Of a stretch of DNA of 64,000 nucleotides, positions 1 to 8,770 are shown piece after piece. Position 1 is the first letter of the stretch, and each line of letters begins with the position of its first letter. The notes below the pieces were generated by a model. That model made no database searches. It was not told the origin of the DNA and saw only the letters and a program-made list of their open reading frames with translations. The stretch is from Streptomyces alboniger (GTDB lineage: Bacteria > Actinomycetota > Actinomycetes > Streptomycetales > Streptomycetaceae), in assembly GCF_008704395.1 (NCBI RefSeq), contig NZ_CP023695.1:3224001-3288000 (forward strand). Reading direction: 5' to 3'. The translations under genes were made by a program, and so were the position numbers.

Positions 1-1479
1 ACGACCCTGGGCCGCCTCGGCTACGTACGCACGCGGGGGCAGCAGCTCCACCTCGCGCCGCGCCTCATGGAGCTGGGCAACGCCTACCTCGCCGCCAGCG
101 GCCTGACCGGCGAGGTGGCCGCGCGCACCGCCCGGCTCGCGGACGAGCTGGACGAGTCGGTGTCGCTCGCGGTGCCCGACGGCGACGGAGTGCGCTTCGT
201 GACGCAGGCGGCGCGGCGGCGCGCGATGTCGGTGGCGTTCCGCATCGGAGACCTGCTGCCGCCCGAGCGCTGCGCCCCCGGGGCGCTCTTCGCGGACGCC
301 TGGGGCGAGCAGGAGTGGGCCGCCTGGCACGCGCGCGTGGCGGCCGTCCCCGCGCACGAGGCCTACCCCGCACTCCCACCGGGCCCCGCCCCCACGGCCG
401 CCCCCGACCTCCACGCGCGCGTGGCCCGCGCGAGGGAGACCGGCTGGGCCCTGGACGACCAGCTGATCGAGCCGGGCCTGATCGCGGTGGCGGTCCCGGT
501 GCGCGACACCACCGGCCGGGTCCGGTACGCCCTGTCGGCGGTGAGCCACACCAGCCGGTACACGGCGGAGGCCCTGGCGGAGGCGATGCTGCCGCGGCTG
601 CGGGCGGAGGCGGCGCGGCTGGAGGGCTTGTCCGGGCCGGAACCGGAATCGGAACCAGAACCGGGAGTTCCGGTGACCGTCAAGGAGGAGCCGGGTCCCG
701 GCTTCCTCCAGTCCCTGGCCCGCGGACTGGCCGTGCTGCGCGCCCTCGGCGAGGCCCGCGGCGAAGGGCTGCCGCTCACCGCGCTCGCCGCGGCCACGGG
801 GCTGCCGAGGGCCACCGCGCGGCGCTGCCTGCACACCCTGGAGCAGGCGGGGTACGCGGCCCACGACGGACGCCTCTTCCGCCCACTGCCCCGCGTCCTG
901 GAACTCGGCCACGCCGCCCTCTCCCGGCTCACCTTCGCCGAACTGGCCGAACCGCACCTGCGCGAGCTGGCCGACCGGATGCACCAGTCGGCGTCCGTGA
1001 CGGTCCTGGACGGCACGGACATCCGGTACGTCGCGCGGGCGGCCACGGTCCGCGTGATGAGCGTCCGCATCACGGTGGGCACCCGCTTTCCCGCGTACGC
1101 CACCGCGATGGGCCGGGTGCTGCTCGCCGGGCTCCCCCGGCAGGAGCGTGAGCGCCTCCTGAAGGCAGCGCCGCCCCGCGCCCTCACCCCGCGCACCCCG
1201 ACGGACCCCGTCGAGCTGGCCCGCGTCCTCGACCGCGCCGCCGCCGACGGCCACGCCACCGCCGACCAGGAGCTGGAGGACGGCCTGCGCTCGGTCGCCG
1301 TACCGGTGAGGGACGCGGCCGGGCAGGTGGTCGCCGCGCTGAACATCGCCCAGCACGCGGGCACCGCCCCGCTCTCCCGGACCCGGGACGCCCTGCTCCC
1401 CGCGCTGCGCGCCACGGCGGCCGCGATCGAGACGGACCTGCACACGGCGGCCCGCTTCAACGAAGTACGAATGAGCTGA
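1..1479 (+). CDS. IclR-family regulator with two tandem IclR modules (5' truncated by window)
   Basis: The frame is open from base 1, so the real start lies upstream. The first visible residues (TTLGRLGYVRT) look like the wing of a winged helix. An effector-binding domain follows, then a second complete IclR module: a helix-turn-helix around LTALAAATGLPRATARR (bases about 770-830) and a second effector domain containing YVARAATVRVMSVRI and a C-terminal DQELEDGLRSVAVPV. Single IclR proteins are about 250 aa; at least 490 codons are visible here, so this is a tandem fusion like those seen for aromatic-acid catabolic regulators in actinomycetes. An acidic linker rich in EPE repeats joins the halves. 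Target genes are not visible in the window. Family call is firm, ligand unknown. Confidence 0.88.
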   Translation, partial: TTLGRLGYVRTRGQQLHLAPRLMELGNAYLAASGLTGEVAARTARLADELDESVSLAVPDGDGVRFVTQAARRRAMSVAFRIGDLLPPERCAPGALFADAWGEQEWAAWHARVAAVPAHEAYPALPPGPAPTAAPDLHARVARARETGWALDDQLIEPGLIAVAVPVRDTTGRVRYALSAVSHTSRYTAEALAEAMLPRLRAEAARLEGLSGPEPESEPEPGVPVTVKEEPGPGFLQSLARGLAVLRALGEARGEGLPLTALAAATGLPRATARRCLHTLEQAGYAAHDGRLFRPLPRVLELGHAALSRLTFAELAEPHLRELADRMHQSASVTVLDGTDIRYVARAATVRVMSVRITVGTRFPAYATAMGRVLLAGLPRQERERLLKAAPPRALTPRTPTDPVELARVLDRAAADGHATADQELEDGLRSVAVPVRDAAGQVVAALNIAQHAGTAPLSRTRDALLPALRATAAAIETDLHTAARFNEVRMS

Positions 1480-1510
1480 CCGGCGGGGCAGTTGACCTGC
1501 ATGGCGGAGG

Positions 1511-1593
1511 TGCCCGGAGCCGGACTCGAACCGGCACGCCCCCGAGGGGCAGCGAGGTTTAAGCTCGCCGTGTCTGCATTCCACCATCCGGGC
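1511..1593 (-). tRNA. bldA: tRNA-Leu(UAA), bldA
   Basis: Read on the minus strand from 1593 to 1511 the sequence folds as a class II (long variable arm) leucine tRNA: acceptor stem GCCCGG with CCGGGC, anticodon stem GCGAG/CTCGC around loop CTTAAAC (anticodon TAA, reads UUA), a GC-rich variable arm, and T-loop GGTTCGAGTCC. CCA is not encoded. The sequence agrees with my memory of Streptomyces bldA, whose product decodes the rare UUA codon and controls morphological and antibiotic genes that carry TTA. It lies convergent with the upstream IclR gene. Confidence 0.95.
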
Positions 1594-1967
1594 AGGCCAT
1601 GGGCCCCGCAGCAAGGATTCGACCCTATCGGGAGGCGTCCCCCGGACAGCGGATGGGGGACCCGATGTTGTCTTATTTTATTGACGTCTGAGGGAGCATC
1701 AGCCCCCGGTACGGACCATCGGTACTTGCCAAAGGCCTTATCCCCACCTCCGGCCGGCCTCATGGGCCTCTGCGCGGAATGACGGAATTTAGCCGCCCGC
1801 CCGTCCTCCCTCCTCCGGGACACCCGTCATCCCCAGGTATGACAAGGCGCCCCGGGGTCCGACCCGAGAGGGCCCCCGGAACCCGATCAGCGGCTGACTC
1901 CTGGGCACTGATCAGGCAGCACGATGGAGTACGTCCCCACTCGTCGTCCCGACAGGAGCACCGTCCC
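1594..1967. other. Divergent upstream region of bldA (minus) and the ABC ATPase gene (plus)
   Basis: This 374-base gap holds no convincing gene. It contains a short AT-rich island (about 1670-1687, GTTGTCTTATTTTATTGACG) that stands out in this GC-rich DNA and should hold promoters for bldA on the minus strand and perhaps for the ABC operon on the plus strand. I cannot assign exact -35/-10 elements. Confidence 0.5.
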
Positions 1968-2738
1968 GTGACCACCACCCCTTACGCCACCCGCGCCACC
2001 GCCGTGGCCGCGCGCGCCACGGATCTCTCCAAGGTGTACGGACAGGGTGAGACCCAGGTGGTCGCCCTGGACCACGTCTCCGTCGACTTCGGGCAGGGCG
2101 AGTTCACCGCGATCATGGGCCCCTCGGGCTCGGGCAAGTCGACCCTGATGCACTGCGTCGCGGGCCTGGACAGTTTCAGTTCCGGGTCGGTCCGGCTCGG
2201 GGAGACCGAGCTGTCCACGCTCAAGGACAAGCAGCTCACCAAGCTCCGCCGGGACAAGATCGGCTTCATCTTCCAGGCGTTCAACCTGCTGCCGACCCTG
2301 ACGGCCCTGGAGAACATCACGCTCCCCATGGACATAGCGGGCCGCAAGCCGGACAAGCGGTGGCTGGAGCAGGTCATCGAGATGGTCGGCCTGTCGGGGC
2401 GGCTCGGCCACCGGCCCACGGAGCTGTCCGGCGGGCAGCAGCAGCGGGTCGCGGTGGCCCGCGCGCTCGCCTCCCAGCCGGAGATCATCTTCGGTGACGA
2501 GCCGACCGGAAACCTCGACTCGCGGTCGGGGGCGGAGGTCCTCGGCTTCCTGCGGAACTCCGTGCGGGACCTCGGGCAGACCGTCGTGATGGTCACGCAT
2601 GACCCGGTGGCCGCGTCGTACGCGGATCGCGTGATCTTCCTCGCCGACGGGCGGATCGTGGACGAGATGCTGCGGCCCAGCGCGGAGGGCGTGCTTGACC
2701 GGATGAAGGACTTCGATGCGAAGGGGCGGACCAGCTAG
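1968..2738 (+). CDS. ABC transporter ATP-binding protein, MacB/LolD type
   Basis: 256 aa cytoplasmic ATPase that powers the FtsX-type permease encoded next. It has Walker A (GPSGSGKST), Q-loop region, signature LSGGQQQRVA, Walker B (IIFGDEP) and the H-switch MVTHDP. The GTG at 1968 is chosen because GGAG lies 10 bases upstream and the family N terminus fits; an in-frame ATG at 1779 would add 63 atypical residues. It is closely similar to the ATPase at 34823-35611, including the end (DRMKDFDAKGRTS against DRMKSFDARGRTS). Substrate is unknown; the family exports lipoproteins, antibiotics or peptides, or controls cell-wall enzymes. Confidence 0.93.
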   Translation: MTTTPYATRATAVAARATDLSKVYGQGETQVVALDHVSVDFGQGEFTAIMGPSGSGKSTLMHCVAGLDSFSSGSVRLGETELSTLKDKQLTKLRRDKIGFIFQAFNLLPTLTALENITLPMDIAGRKPDKRWLEQVIEMVGLSGRLGHRPTELSGGQQQRVAVARALASQPEIIFGDEPTGNLDSRSGAEVLGFLRNSVRDLGQTVVMVTHDPVAASYADRVIFLADGRIVDEMLRPSAEGVLDRMKDFDAKGRTS

Positions 2739-2762
2739 GCGTCCGGTCGCTCTGTTCTTCGA

Positions 2763-2814
2763 CTGCGGGTCGGCCGTGGCCGGTCGCGCAGTTCCCCGCG
2801 CCCCTTCGGGGCGC
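2763..2814 (-). repeat. Dispersed Streptomyces 3' repeat, copy a
   Basis: Minus-strand copy of the element whose core is GGGAACTGCGCGACCAGCCC, here with GGGAACTGCGCGACCGGCC and a GGGGCGCGG lead-in. It lies between the ABC ATPase and its permease and contains a short hairpin (CGCCCC/GGGGCG). Four other copies are in the window. Confidence 0.75.
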
Positions 2815-2866
2815 TAGCCCAGCCCCGCGTTCTTCGGGGGCACTCCCCTCACCTGGACTCACACCC

Positions 2867-5377
2867 ATGTTCCGTACTGCCCTGCGCAACGTGCTCGCGC
2901 ACAAGGCCCGGTTGTTGATGACCGTGCTCGCCGTCATGCTCGGCGTCGCCTTCGTCTCCGGCACGCTGGTCTTCACCGACACCTTCGGCAACGCCTACAA
3001 GAACAAGTCGGCGAAGAGCTTCGACCACGTCTCCGTCGCCCTCCTCTCCGACGGCGGGTCCGGGGACGAGGAGAAGCAGAAGCCCCGGCTCACCGACTCC
3101 CTCGTGAAGAAGGCCGGCACGCTGCCCGGCGCCGACTCCGCGATCGGTTCCGTCGCCGGGTTCACCGCGCTCGCCGACAAGGACGGCAAGCTGGTCGGCG
3201 GCGAGTGGGGCACCACCGGCGCCAACTACTACCCGGGCAAGGGCGGCAAGGACCCGCGCTACGACCTCGTCGACGGCGCCGCCCCGAAGTCCGCCGGCGA
3301 GCTGGCCCTGGACTCCCGCACCGCCGGGCGCACCGGCTACAAGGTGGGCGACACCGTCCGCTACTCCACGGACGGCCCGGTGCGGACCGCGAAGGTCAGC
3401 GGCATCTTCGACACCGACGAGGGCAGCGTCGTCGCGGGCGGCAGCCTCGTGGTCTTCGACAACCAGACCGCGTTCAAGGCGCTCAACAAGAACCAGTACG
3501 ACGAGATCGACGTGAAGGCGGCCGCGGGCACCTCCGAGGCGTCCCTGGAGAGCGCGATCGAGAAGATCGCGCCCAAGGACTCGTCGACGACGACGGGCGG
3601 CGAACTCAAGTCCCAGCAGGACGAGATGATCGAGGAGCAGACCGAGTCGATGAGTCAGGTGCTGCTCATCTTCGCCGGGATCGCGCTCTTCGTCGGCATC
3701 TTCATCATCGCCAACACCTTCACCATGCTGGTCGCCCAGCGCACCAAGGAGCTGGCACTCATGCGGGCCGTCGGCGCCTCGCGCCGCCAGGTGACGCGCT
3801 CCGTGCTGATCGAGGCCTTCATCGTCGGCATGATCGCCGCCGTGACCGGTTTCGCCCTCGGCATCGGTGTGGCCGTCGGCCTGGAGTCCCTGATGAACTC
3901 CGCGGGCGCCTCGCTGCCCGACGGACCGCTCGTCATCGCCCCGACCACCATCGTCGTAGCCCTGATCATCGGCGTGGTCGTGACGATGCTGGCCGCCTGG
4001 CTGCCGGGCCGCCGCGCCGCGAGGATCGCGCCGGTCGCCGCGATGAACAGCGTCCACGCGACGCCGACCATGCGCGGCCTCGTGGTCCGCAACACCATCG
4101 GTTCGGTCATCGTCGCCCTCGGCGCGGTGATGCTCTTCATGAAGGACAACTACGTGAAGTCGGGCGGCGCGGGCGTCATGCTCGTCGGCGTCATCGTCCT
4201 CACCCCGCTGCTGTCCCGCCCGTTCATCGCCGCCTCGGCGCCGCTCCTGAAGCCGTTCGGCGTCACCGGCAAGCTCTCCCGCCTCAACTCGGTGCGCAAT
4301 CCGCGCCGTACGGCGTCCACCGCCGCGGCCCTGATGATCGGCCTGACCCTCATCACGGCGATGACGGTCGTCGCCACCTCCATGAGCAGCGCCATCAACA
4401 AGATGGCCGCCGGTTCCATGAAGGCCGACTTCAGCGTCTCCATGGCGAACTTCCAGCCGCTGGCCCCCGAGGTCCGCGAGAAGCTGGACAAGATCCCGGA
4501 CGCCGAGGCGACCAGCCCGGTGCGCCAGGCCTACGGCGAGGCCGACGGCTCCTTCACCACCATCTCCGGTGTGGACCCGAAGACCTTCGGCAGCCTGGTC
4601 GGCTTGGACTTCACCGGCGGCTCGATGGACGGCCTGAAGGCCGGTGGAGTACTCATCGACGAGAAGCTGGCGAAGGACCAGGACCTCAAGGCGGGTGGCA
4701 CCCTCCCGCTGAAGTTCGACGACGACGGCAAGACGGTCAAGGTGAAGGTCGCCGGGGTCTACGAGGGCAACGAGATGCTCAACGGCGTCTTCGCCCCCAC
4801 CTCCGTCGTCGACCCGCACCTGACCAAGGTCGTCGACAAGCAGGTGCTCGTGAAGATGAAGGGCGGCGCCTCCGACAAGGCCGAGGACGCCATCGTCAAG
4901 GCCCTCGGCGAGAACCCCGCCATCACCGTCCAGGACAAGGACGCGATCAGCAACGCGGTGGCCGGCGCCATCAACATGATGCTGAACATGCTCTACGGCC
5001 TGCTGGCCATGGCAGTCCTGATCGCCGTGCTCGGCGTCATCAACACCCTGGCCATGTCGGTCTTCGAGCGCAAGCACGAGATCGGCATGCTGCGGGCGAT
5101 CGGCCTGGACCGCGCGAAGGTCAAGCAGATGGTGCGCCTTGAGGCGGTCATCATCTCCCTGTTCGGCGCGGTGCTCGGCATCGGCCTCGGCCTCTTCATG
5201 GGCTGGGTCGCGGGCGGCACCATCGCCGACTCGGTCTCCACGTACGCCATGGAGGTCCCGGTCGGCCGGATCGTGATCTTCCTCGGGATCGCGGCCCTGG
5301 TCGGTGTCCTCGCGGCGGTGTGGCCGGCCCGCAGCGCGGCGAAGCTGAACCCGCTGATGGCCATCAAGAGCGAGTAG
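2867..5377 (+). CDS. ABC transporter permease, FtsX/MacB type
   Basis: 836 aa inner-membrane protein paired with the ATPase ending at 2738. The N terminus has one transmembrane segment (residues about 15-37), then a large extracytoplasmic MacB-like core. A first FtsX module (about 255-390) contains VAQRTKELALMRAVGASRRQV, and a second core plus FtsX module (about 700-830) contains VFERKHEIGMLRAIGLDR. The duplicated FtsX architecture is typical for actinobacterial exporters of this class. The gap to the ATPase is 128 bases and carries a repeat, so expression may be partly uncoupled. A paralogue is at 32244-34826. Substrate unknown. Confidence 0.92.
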   Translation: MFRTALRNVLAHKARLLMTVLAVMLGVAFVSGTLVFTDTFGNAYKNKSAKSFDHVSVALLSDGGSGDEEKQKPRLTDSLVKKAGTLPGADSAIGSVAGFTALADKDGKLVGGEWGTTGANYYPGKGGKDPRYDLVDGAAPKSAGELALDSRTAGRTGYKVGDTVRYSTDGPVRTAKVSGIFDTDEGSVVAGGSLVVFDNQTAFKALNKNQYDEIDVKAAAGTSEASLESAIEKIAPKDSSTTTGGELKSQQDEMIEEQTESMSQVLLIFAGIALFVGIFIIANTFTMLVAQRTKELALMRAVGASRRQVTRSVLIEAFIVGMIAAVTGFALGIGVAVGLESLMNSAGASLPDGPLVIAPTTIVVALIIGVVVTMLAAWLPGRRAARIAPVAAMNSVHATPTMRGLVVRNTIGSVIVALGAVMLFMKDNYVKSGGAGVMLVGVIVLTPLLSRPFIAASAPLLKPFGVTGKLSRLNSVRNPRRTASTAAALMIGLTLITAMTVVATSMSSAINKMAAGSMKADFSVSMANFQPLAPEVREKLDKIPDAEATSPVRQAYGEADGSFTTISGVDPKTFGSLVGLDFTGGSMDGLKAGGVLIDEKLAKDQDLKAGGTLPLKFDDDGKTVKVKVAGVYEGNEMLNGVFAPTSVVDPHLTKVVDKQVLVKMKGGASDKAEDAIVKALGENPAITVQDKDAISNAVAGAINMMLNMLYGLLAMAVLIAVLGVINTLAMSVFERKHEIGMLRAIGLDRAKVKQMVRLEAVIISLFGAVLGIGLGLFMGWVAGGTIADSVSTYAMEVPVGRIVIFLGIAALVGVLAAVWPARSAAKLNPLMAIKSE

Positions 5378-5379
5378 CC

Positions 5380-5446
5380 CGCGTACGTACGCGAAAAGGG
5401 GCCCCGGGCGGATCACCGTCCGGGGCCCCTCCCGCGTACGTACGCG
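5380..5446. terminator. Bidirectional terminator with nested palindromes
   Basis: Perfect inverted repeat AGGGGCCCCGG (5397-5407) with CCGGGGCCCCT (5420-5430) between the convergent permease and cfa genes. It is flanked on both sides by the self-complementary CGCGTACGTACGCG (5380-5393 and 5433-5446), so the whole segment can form one longer stem. A third CGTACGTACG lies at 5460-5469. Confidence 0.8.
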
Positions 5447-5474
5447 GCTACGACTCCCACGTACGTACGCGGGG

Positions 5475-6776
5475 CTACGACGCGCGCCAGTCGCGCGCCC
5501 GCAGCGGCATCCCCGAGGCGCCGTCCTCGGGGGTCCGCACCGCGAGGACCTGGTTGACGCCGATGCGGTTGCGCTCGAAGGAGAGCGCGGACGCCGCCAT
5601 GTACAGGCGCCAGATGCGGGCGCGGCCGGGCGAGGTCAGGCGCTGGGCCCTCGGCCACTGCGCCTCCAGGTTGGCGACCCAGCGGCGCAGGGTGAGGGCG
5701 TAGTGCTCGCGGATGGCCTCCACGTCGCGCACCTCGAACCCGGCGCGCTCCAGCTGCCCGACGGTGGACCCCACCGGGGCCAGCTCGCCGCCGGGGAAGA
5801 CGTAGGCGTCGATGAAGGCGTCGACCTCGTACGCCGACTCGTCGGCCTGCGGGCGGCGCGCGATCTGGTGGTTGAGGAGCCGTCCGCCCGGCTTCAGCAG
5901 GGCGTGCAGGTCCTGTGCGTACTCCAAGTAGCGCTCGGAGCCGACGTGTTCGGCCATGCCGATGGACGAGATGGCGTCGTACGGCCCGTCGCGCACGTCA
6001 CGGTAGTCCTGGACGCGGATCTCGATCCGGTCCGTCAGGCCCTCCTCCGCGATGCGCTTCCTGGCGTAGGCGGCCTGTTCCTGGGAGAGCGTGACGCCGA
6101 CGACGGTGGCGCCGTGCTCGCGGGCCGCGTGGATCGCCATGGAGCCCCAGCCGCAGCCGACGTCGAGCAGGCGCGTGCCGGGCTTCAGGGCGAGTTTGCG
6201 GGAGATGAGCTCCAGCTTGTCGCGCTGGGCGTCCTCCAGGGTGCCGTCGGGCGAGGCCCAGTAGGCGCAGGAGTAGACCATCGAGGGGCCGAGCACCAGC
6301 TCGTAGAAGTCGTTGCCCACGTCGTAGTGGTGGCTGATGGCCTGCCGGTCGCTGCCCTTGGTATGCAGATGGAGGCGGCCGCGGCCGCGCATCTCCTCCG
6401 GTGGCGGCGCGGGCGGCAGGAAGGGCGCGGAGAGGGCGAACAGCGAGCGGGCGGCGGCGCGCACCTCGGGGTCGCGCAGGGCCTGGCGCAGGCTCCTCGC
6501 GTCCTCGCCCCGCTCCCAGACGAACTCCGCCATCCGGTCCAGCGTCTCGTAGAGGTCCCCGTCGACGTCCAGGTCACCGGCCACCCAGGCGCGGGCCAGG
6601 CCCAGTTCGCCCGGTTTCCACAGGAGGTGGCGCAGGGCACGGCGGTTGCGTACGACGAGGGTGGGGGCGCCCGGGGGCCCGGCCTCCGAACCGTCCCAGG
6701 CCCGGATCCGTACCGGCAGCTCGGCTCCCATGAGCTGCTCGGCAAGGTTCTTCAGCCGCAGTGCGGCTTTCTGCAT
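5475..6776 (-). CDS. cfa: Cyclopropane-fatty-acyl-phospholipid synthase
   Basis: 433 aa SAM-dependent methyltransferase that converts double bonds of membrane phospholipid acyl chains to cyclopropane rings (or a closely related modification). The SAM-binding glycine loop LLDVGCGWGSMA, the family segment SHHYDVGNDFYELVLGPSMVYSCAYW and the late motif NHQIARR are all present. Start is the ATG at 6776 (MQKAALRLKN), with GGAGGT 10 bases upstream; an upstream in-frame ATG at 6911 would add 45 residues without family resemblance. The gene stands alone, convergent with the ABC permease and separated from ndh by a terminator. Confidence 0.93.
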   Translation of the reverse strand: MQKAALRLKNLAEQLMGAELPVRIRAWDGSEAGPPGAPTLVVRNRRALRHLLWKPGELGLARAWVAGDLDVDGDLYETLDRMAEFVWERGEDARSLRQALRDPEVRAAARSLFALSAPFLPPAPPPEEMRGRGRLHLHTKGSDRQAISHHYDVGNDFYELVLGPSMVYSCAYWASPDGTLEDAQRDKLELISRKLALKPGTRLLDVGCGWGSMAIHAAREHGATVVGVTLSQEQAAYARKRIAEEGLTDRIEIRVQDYRDVRDGPYDAISSIGMAEHVGSERYLEYAQDLHALLKPGGRLLNHQIARRPQADESAYEVDAFIDAYVFPGGELAPVGSTVGQLERAGFEVRDVEAIREHYALTLRRWVANLEAQWPRAQRLTSPGRARIWRLYMAASALSFERNRIGVNQVLAVRTPEDGASGMPLRARDWRAS

Positions 6777-6938
6777 GGCGCACACCTCCGTGAGGTCGAC
6801 CCCGGAACGGTCCGAATCGTCCCAACGGTCCGACACCACGTAAACACCGAAGAACCCCGTGCGCAGTCCCGCCCGCGCGTCATGGAACGGCAAAATAGAT
6901 GCCGGGAACACCTATCTGCAACCCGGTACGCGGGTACG

Positions 6939-6984
6939 CCGAAGGGGGCCGCCCGCACCACGGATGGCGAGCGGCCCCCTTCGG
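6939..6984 (-). terminator. Terminator downstream of ndh
   Basis: 14-base perfect inverted repeat CCGAAGGGGGCCGC (6939-6952) with GCGGCCCCCTTCGG (6971-6984), 20 bases beyond the ndh stop codon. Confidence 0.85.
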
Positions 6985-7004
6985 GGTGGATCAGTGACGC
7001 GAGG

Positions 7005-8408
7005 TCAGGAGGCCTTGGCCTTCTCCTCGGCCTTGACCGCCGGGGCGGGCTCGGCCGCGACCTGCGGCTTCGGGGCCGGCTTGGCGGCCTCGTAGAACTC
7101 CTCGCGAGGCGCTTCCAGAGCACCGAGGGAGACGACCTCGCGCTTGAGGAACATGCCGAGCGTCCAGTCCGCGAAGACGCGGATCTTGCGGTTGAACGTC
7201 GGCATCGCCATGCCGTGGTACGCGCGGTGCATGTACCAGGCGAGACGGCCCTTGAGCTTGATCTTCATCTTGCCCATGACGATCATCGCGACGCCCTTGT
7301 GCAGGCCGAGACCGGCGACCGCACCCTTGTTGGCGTGGCTGTACTCCTTCTGCGGGAAGCCCCGCATGCCGGAGATCACGTTGTCGCCGAGGACCTTCGC
7401 CTGACGCAGCGCGTGCTGGGCGTTGGGCGGGCACCAGGCGTTCTCGTTGCCCGCCTTGCGGCCGACCATGTCCGGCACCTGGGCGTTGTCGCCCGCGGCC
7501 CAGATGTAGTCCGTGCCCTGCACCTGGAGCGTCGTCTGGGTGTCCACGTGGCCGCGCGGGCCGAGCGGCAGACCGAAGCGGGAGAGCGCCGGGTTCGGCT
7601 TGACGCCCGCGGTCCACACGATGGTGTTGGAGTCGACCTCGAGGCCGTTGTTCAGGACGACGTGGCCGTCGACGCAGGAGTCCATGCCGGTCTTGAGGTA
7701 GACCTCGACACCGCGGCCCTCCAGGTGCTCCTTGCCGTACTGGCCGAGCTTCGGGCCGACCTCGGGGAGGATCTTGTCCGCGACGTCGACGAGCACGAAG
7801 CGCATGTCCTCGCGCTTCACGTTCTTGTAGTACTTGGCCGCGTCGCGGGCCATGTCCTCGACCTCGCCGATGGTCTCCGCGCCCGCGAAGCCACCGCCGA
7901 CGAAGACGAAGGTCAGCGCCTTGCGGCGGACGTCCTCGTCGGTCGTGGAGTCAGCCTTGTCCAGCTGCTCCAGGACGTGGTTGCGCAGGCCGATGGCCTC
8001 CTCGATGCCCTTCATGCCGATGCCCTGCTCGGCGAGGCCGGGGATCGGGAAGGTGCGGGAGACCGCGCCCATCGCGATGACGAGGTAGTCGAAGGGCAGC
8101 TCGTACGCCTCGCCCACGAGGGGGGCGATGGTGGCTACCTTCCGGTCCTGGTCGATGGTGGTGACCCGGCCGGTGAGTACCTCGGCCTTGGGCAGCACGC
8201 GTCGCAGCGGGACGACGACGTGCCGCGGCGAGATGCTGCCGGCGGCGGCTTCGGGGAGGAAGGGCTGGTAGGTCATGTACGACCGGGGGTCGACGACCGT
8301 GACGGTCGCCTCTCCGAAGCGCATCTTCTTGAGAATGCGCCGAGCTGCGTACAGGCCTACGTACCCACCGCCTACTACGAGGATCCTGGGACGCTCCGTG
8401 GTGCTCAT
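7005..8408 (-). CDS. ndh: Type II NADH dehydrogenase (NDH-2)
   Basis: 467 aa single-subunit, non-proton-pumping NADH:quinone oxidoreductase on the cytoplasmic membrane face. FAD-binding GGGYVGLYAARR lies at the N terminus, the NADH-binding FVGGGFAGAETIGE around residue 175, and a late GD motif in IWAAGDNAQVP. A C-terminal amphipathic stretch is followed by an Ala/Glu/Lys-rich tail (residues about 435-467). Start ATG at 8408 (MSTTERPRI) puts the FAD motif at the usual distance; the frame stays open far upstream but that part is unrelated. A Rex-type operator lies about 310 bases upstream, which fits redox control. Confidence 0.93.
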   Translation of the reverse strand: MSTTERPRILVVGGGYVGLYAARRILKKMRFGEATVTVVDPRSYMTYQPFLPEAAAGSISPRHVVVPLRRVLPKAEVLTGRVTTIDQDRKVATIAPLVGEAYELPFDYLVIAMGAVSRTFPIPGLAEQGIGMKGIEEAIGLRNHVLEQLDKADSTTDEDVRRKALTFVFVGGGFAGAETIGEVEDMARDAAKYYKNVKREDMRFVLVDVADKILPEVGPKLGQYGKEHLEGRGVEVYLKTGMDSCVDGHVVLNNGLEVDSNTIVWTAGVKPNPALSRFGLPLGPRGHVDTQTTLQVQGTDYIWAAGDNAQVPDMVGRKAGNENAWCPPNAQHALRQAKVLGDNVISGMRGFPQKEYSHANKGAVAGLGLHKGVAMIVMGKMKIKLKGRLAWYMHRAYHGMAMPTFNRKIRVFADWTLGMFLKREVVSLGALEAPREEFYEAAKPAPKPQVAAEPAPAVKAEEKAKAS

Positions 8409-8770
8409 GCCATCGAGTATCCACCTGCCGGGCGGGGGTCGCTCGTGCGCCCCTTCACAAGCATGGAGAGGGCCTCTGCTACACTTCGCCGCCCACGTGA
8501 CCGAGGTCATGGTGTCCCGGGGGAACCACGGTGCAACGCGAGTCGTTGTCCACCCCTTGTGAGCTGCCGCTCTGGCCCCGCCCCCGGAGTGGACCACCGC
8601 GCCGCTCCACCCCTCGGCCGCCCTCCCGCAAGGTCCCGGCCACCCCCCGGGAAGCGCGCGGATGACCTTTTCGGGGGCTCGACTGCCCCCAACCTCGCTC
8701 ATGAGGGCCGAATTCCTTGTGAAGAACTTCACGAACTTTCCCGACGGTCCGTCGTCGAAGGGCTCCGGAG
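8409..8770. other. Long leader/regulatory region upstream of ndh
   Basis: 362 bases without a firm gene. It holds the Rex-like operator (8717-8735) at its far end. In the middle is a plus-strand TACACT hexamer (8480-8485) followed by a 17-codon ORF (8509-8562) of uncertain reality. If ndh transcription begins near the Rex site the untranslated leader is about 300 bases. Confidence 0.5.
8717..8735. promoter_or_regulatory. Rex-type operator (redox-sensing repressor site)
   Basis: TTGTGAA-GAAC-TTCACGAA closely follows the Rex consensus TTGTGAA-N4-TTCACAA, with one mismatch in the right arm. Rex senses NADH/NAD+ and in Streptomyces is known to repress respiratory genes, including, to my memory, ndh. 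It lies upstream of ndh on the minus strand. Confidence 0.82.

Noticed and set aside
2849..5416. 855-codon minus-strand open frame opposite the ABC permease
   Set aside because: Its translation is His/Asp/Gly-rich with no motifs; the plus-strand frame has transmembrane segments and FtsX motifs.
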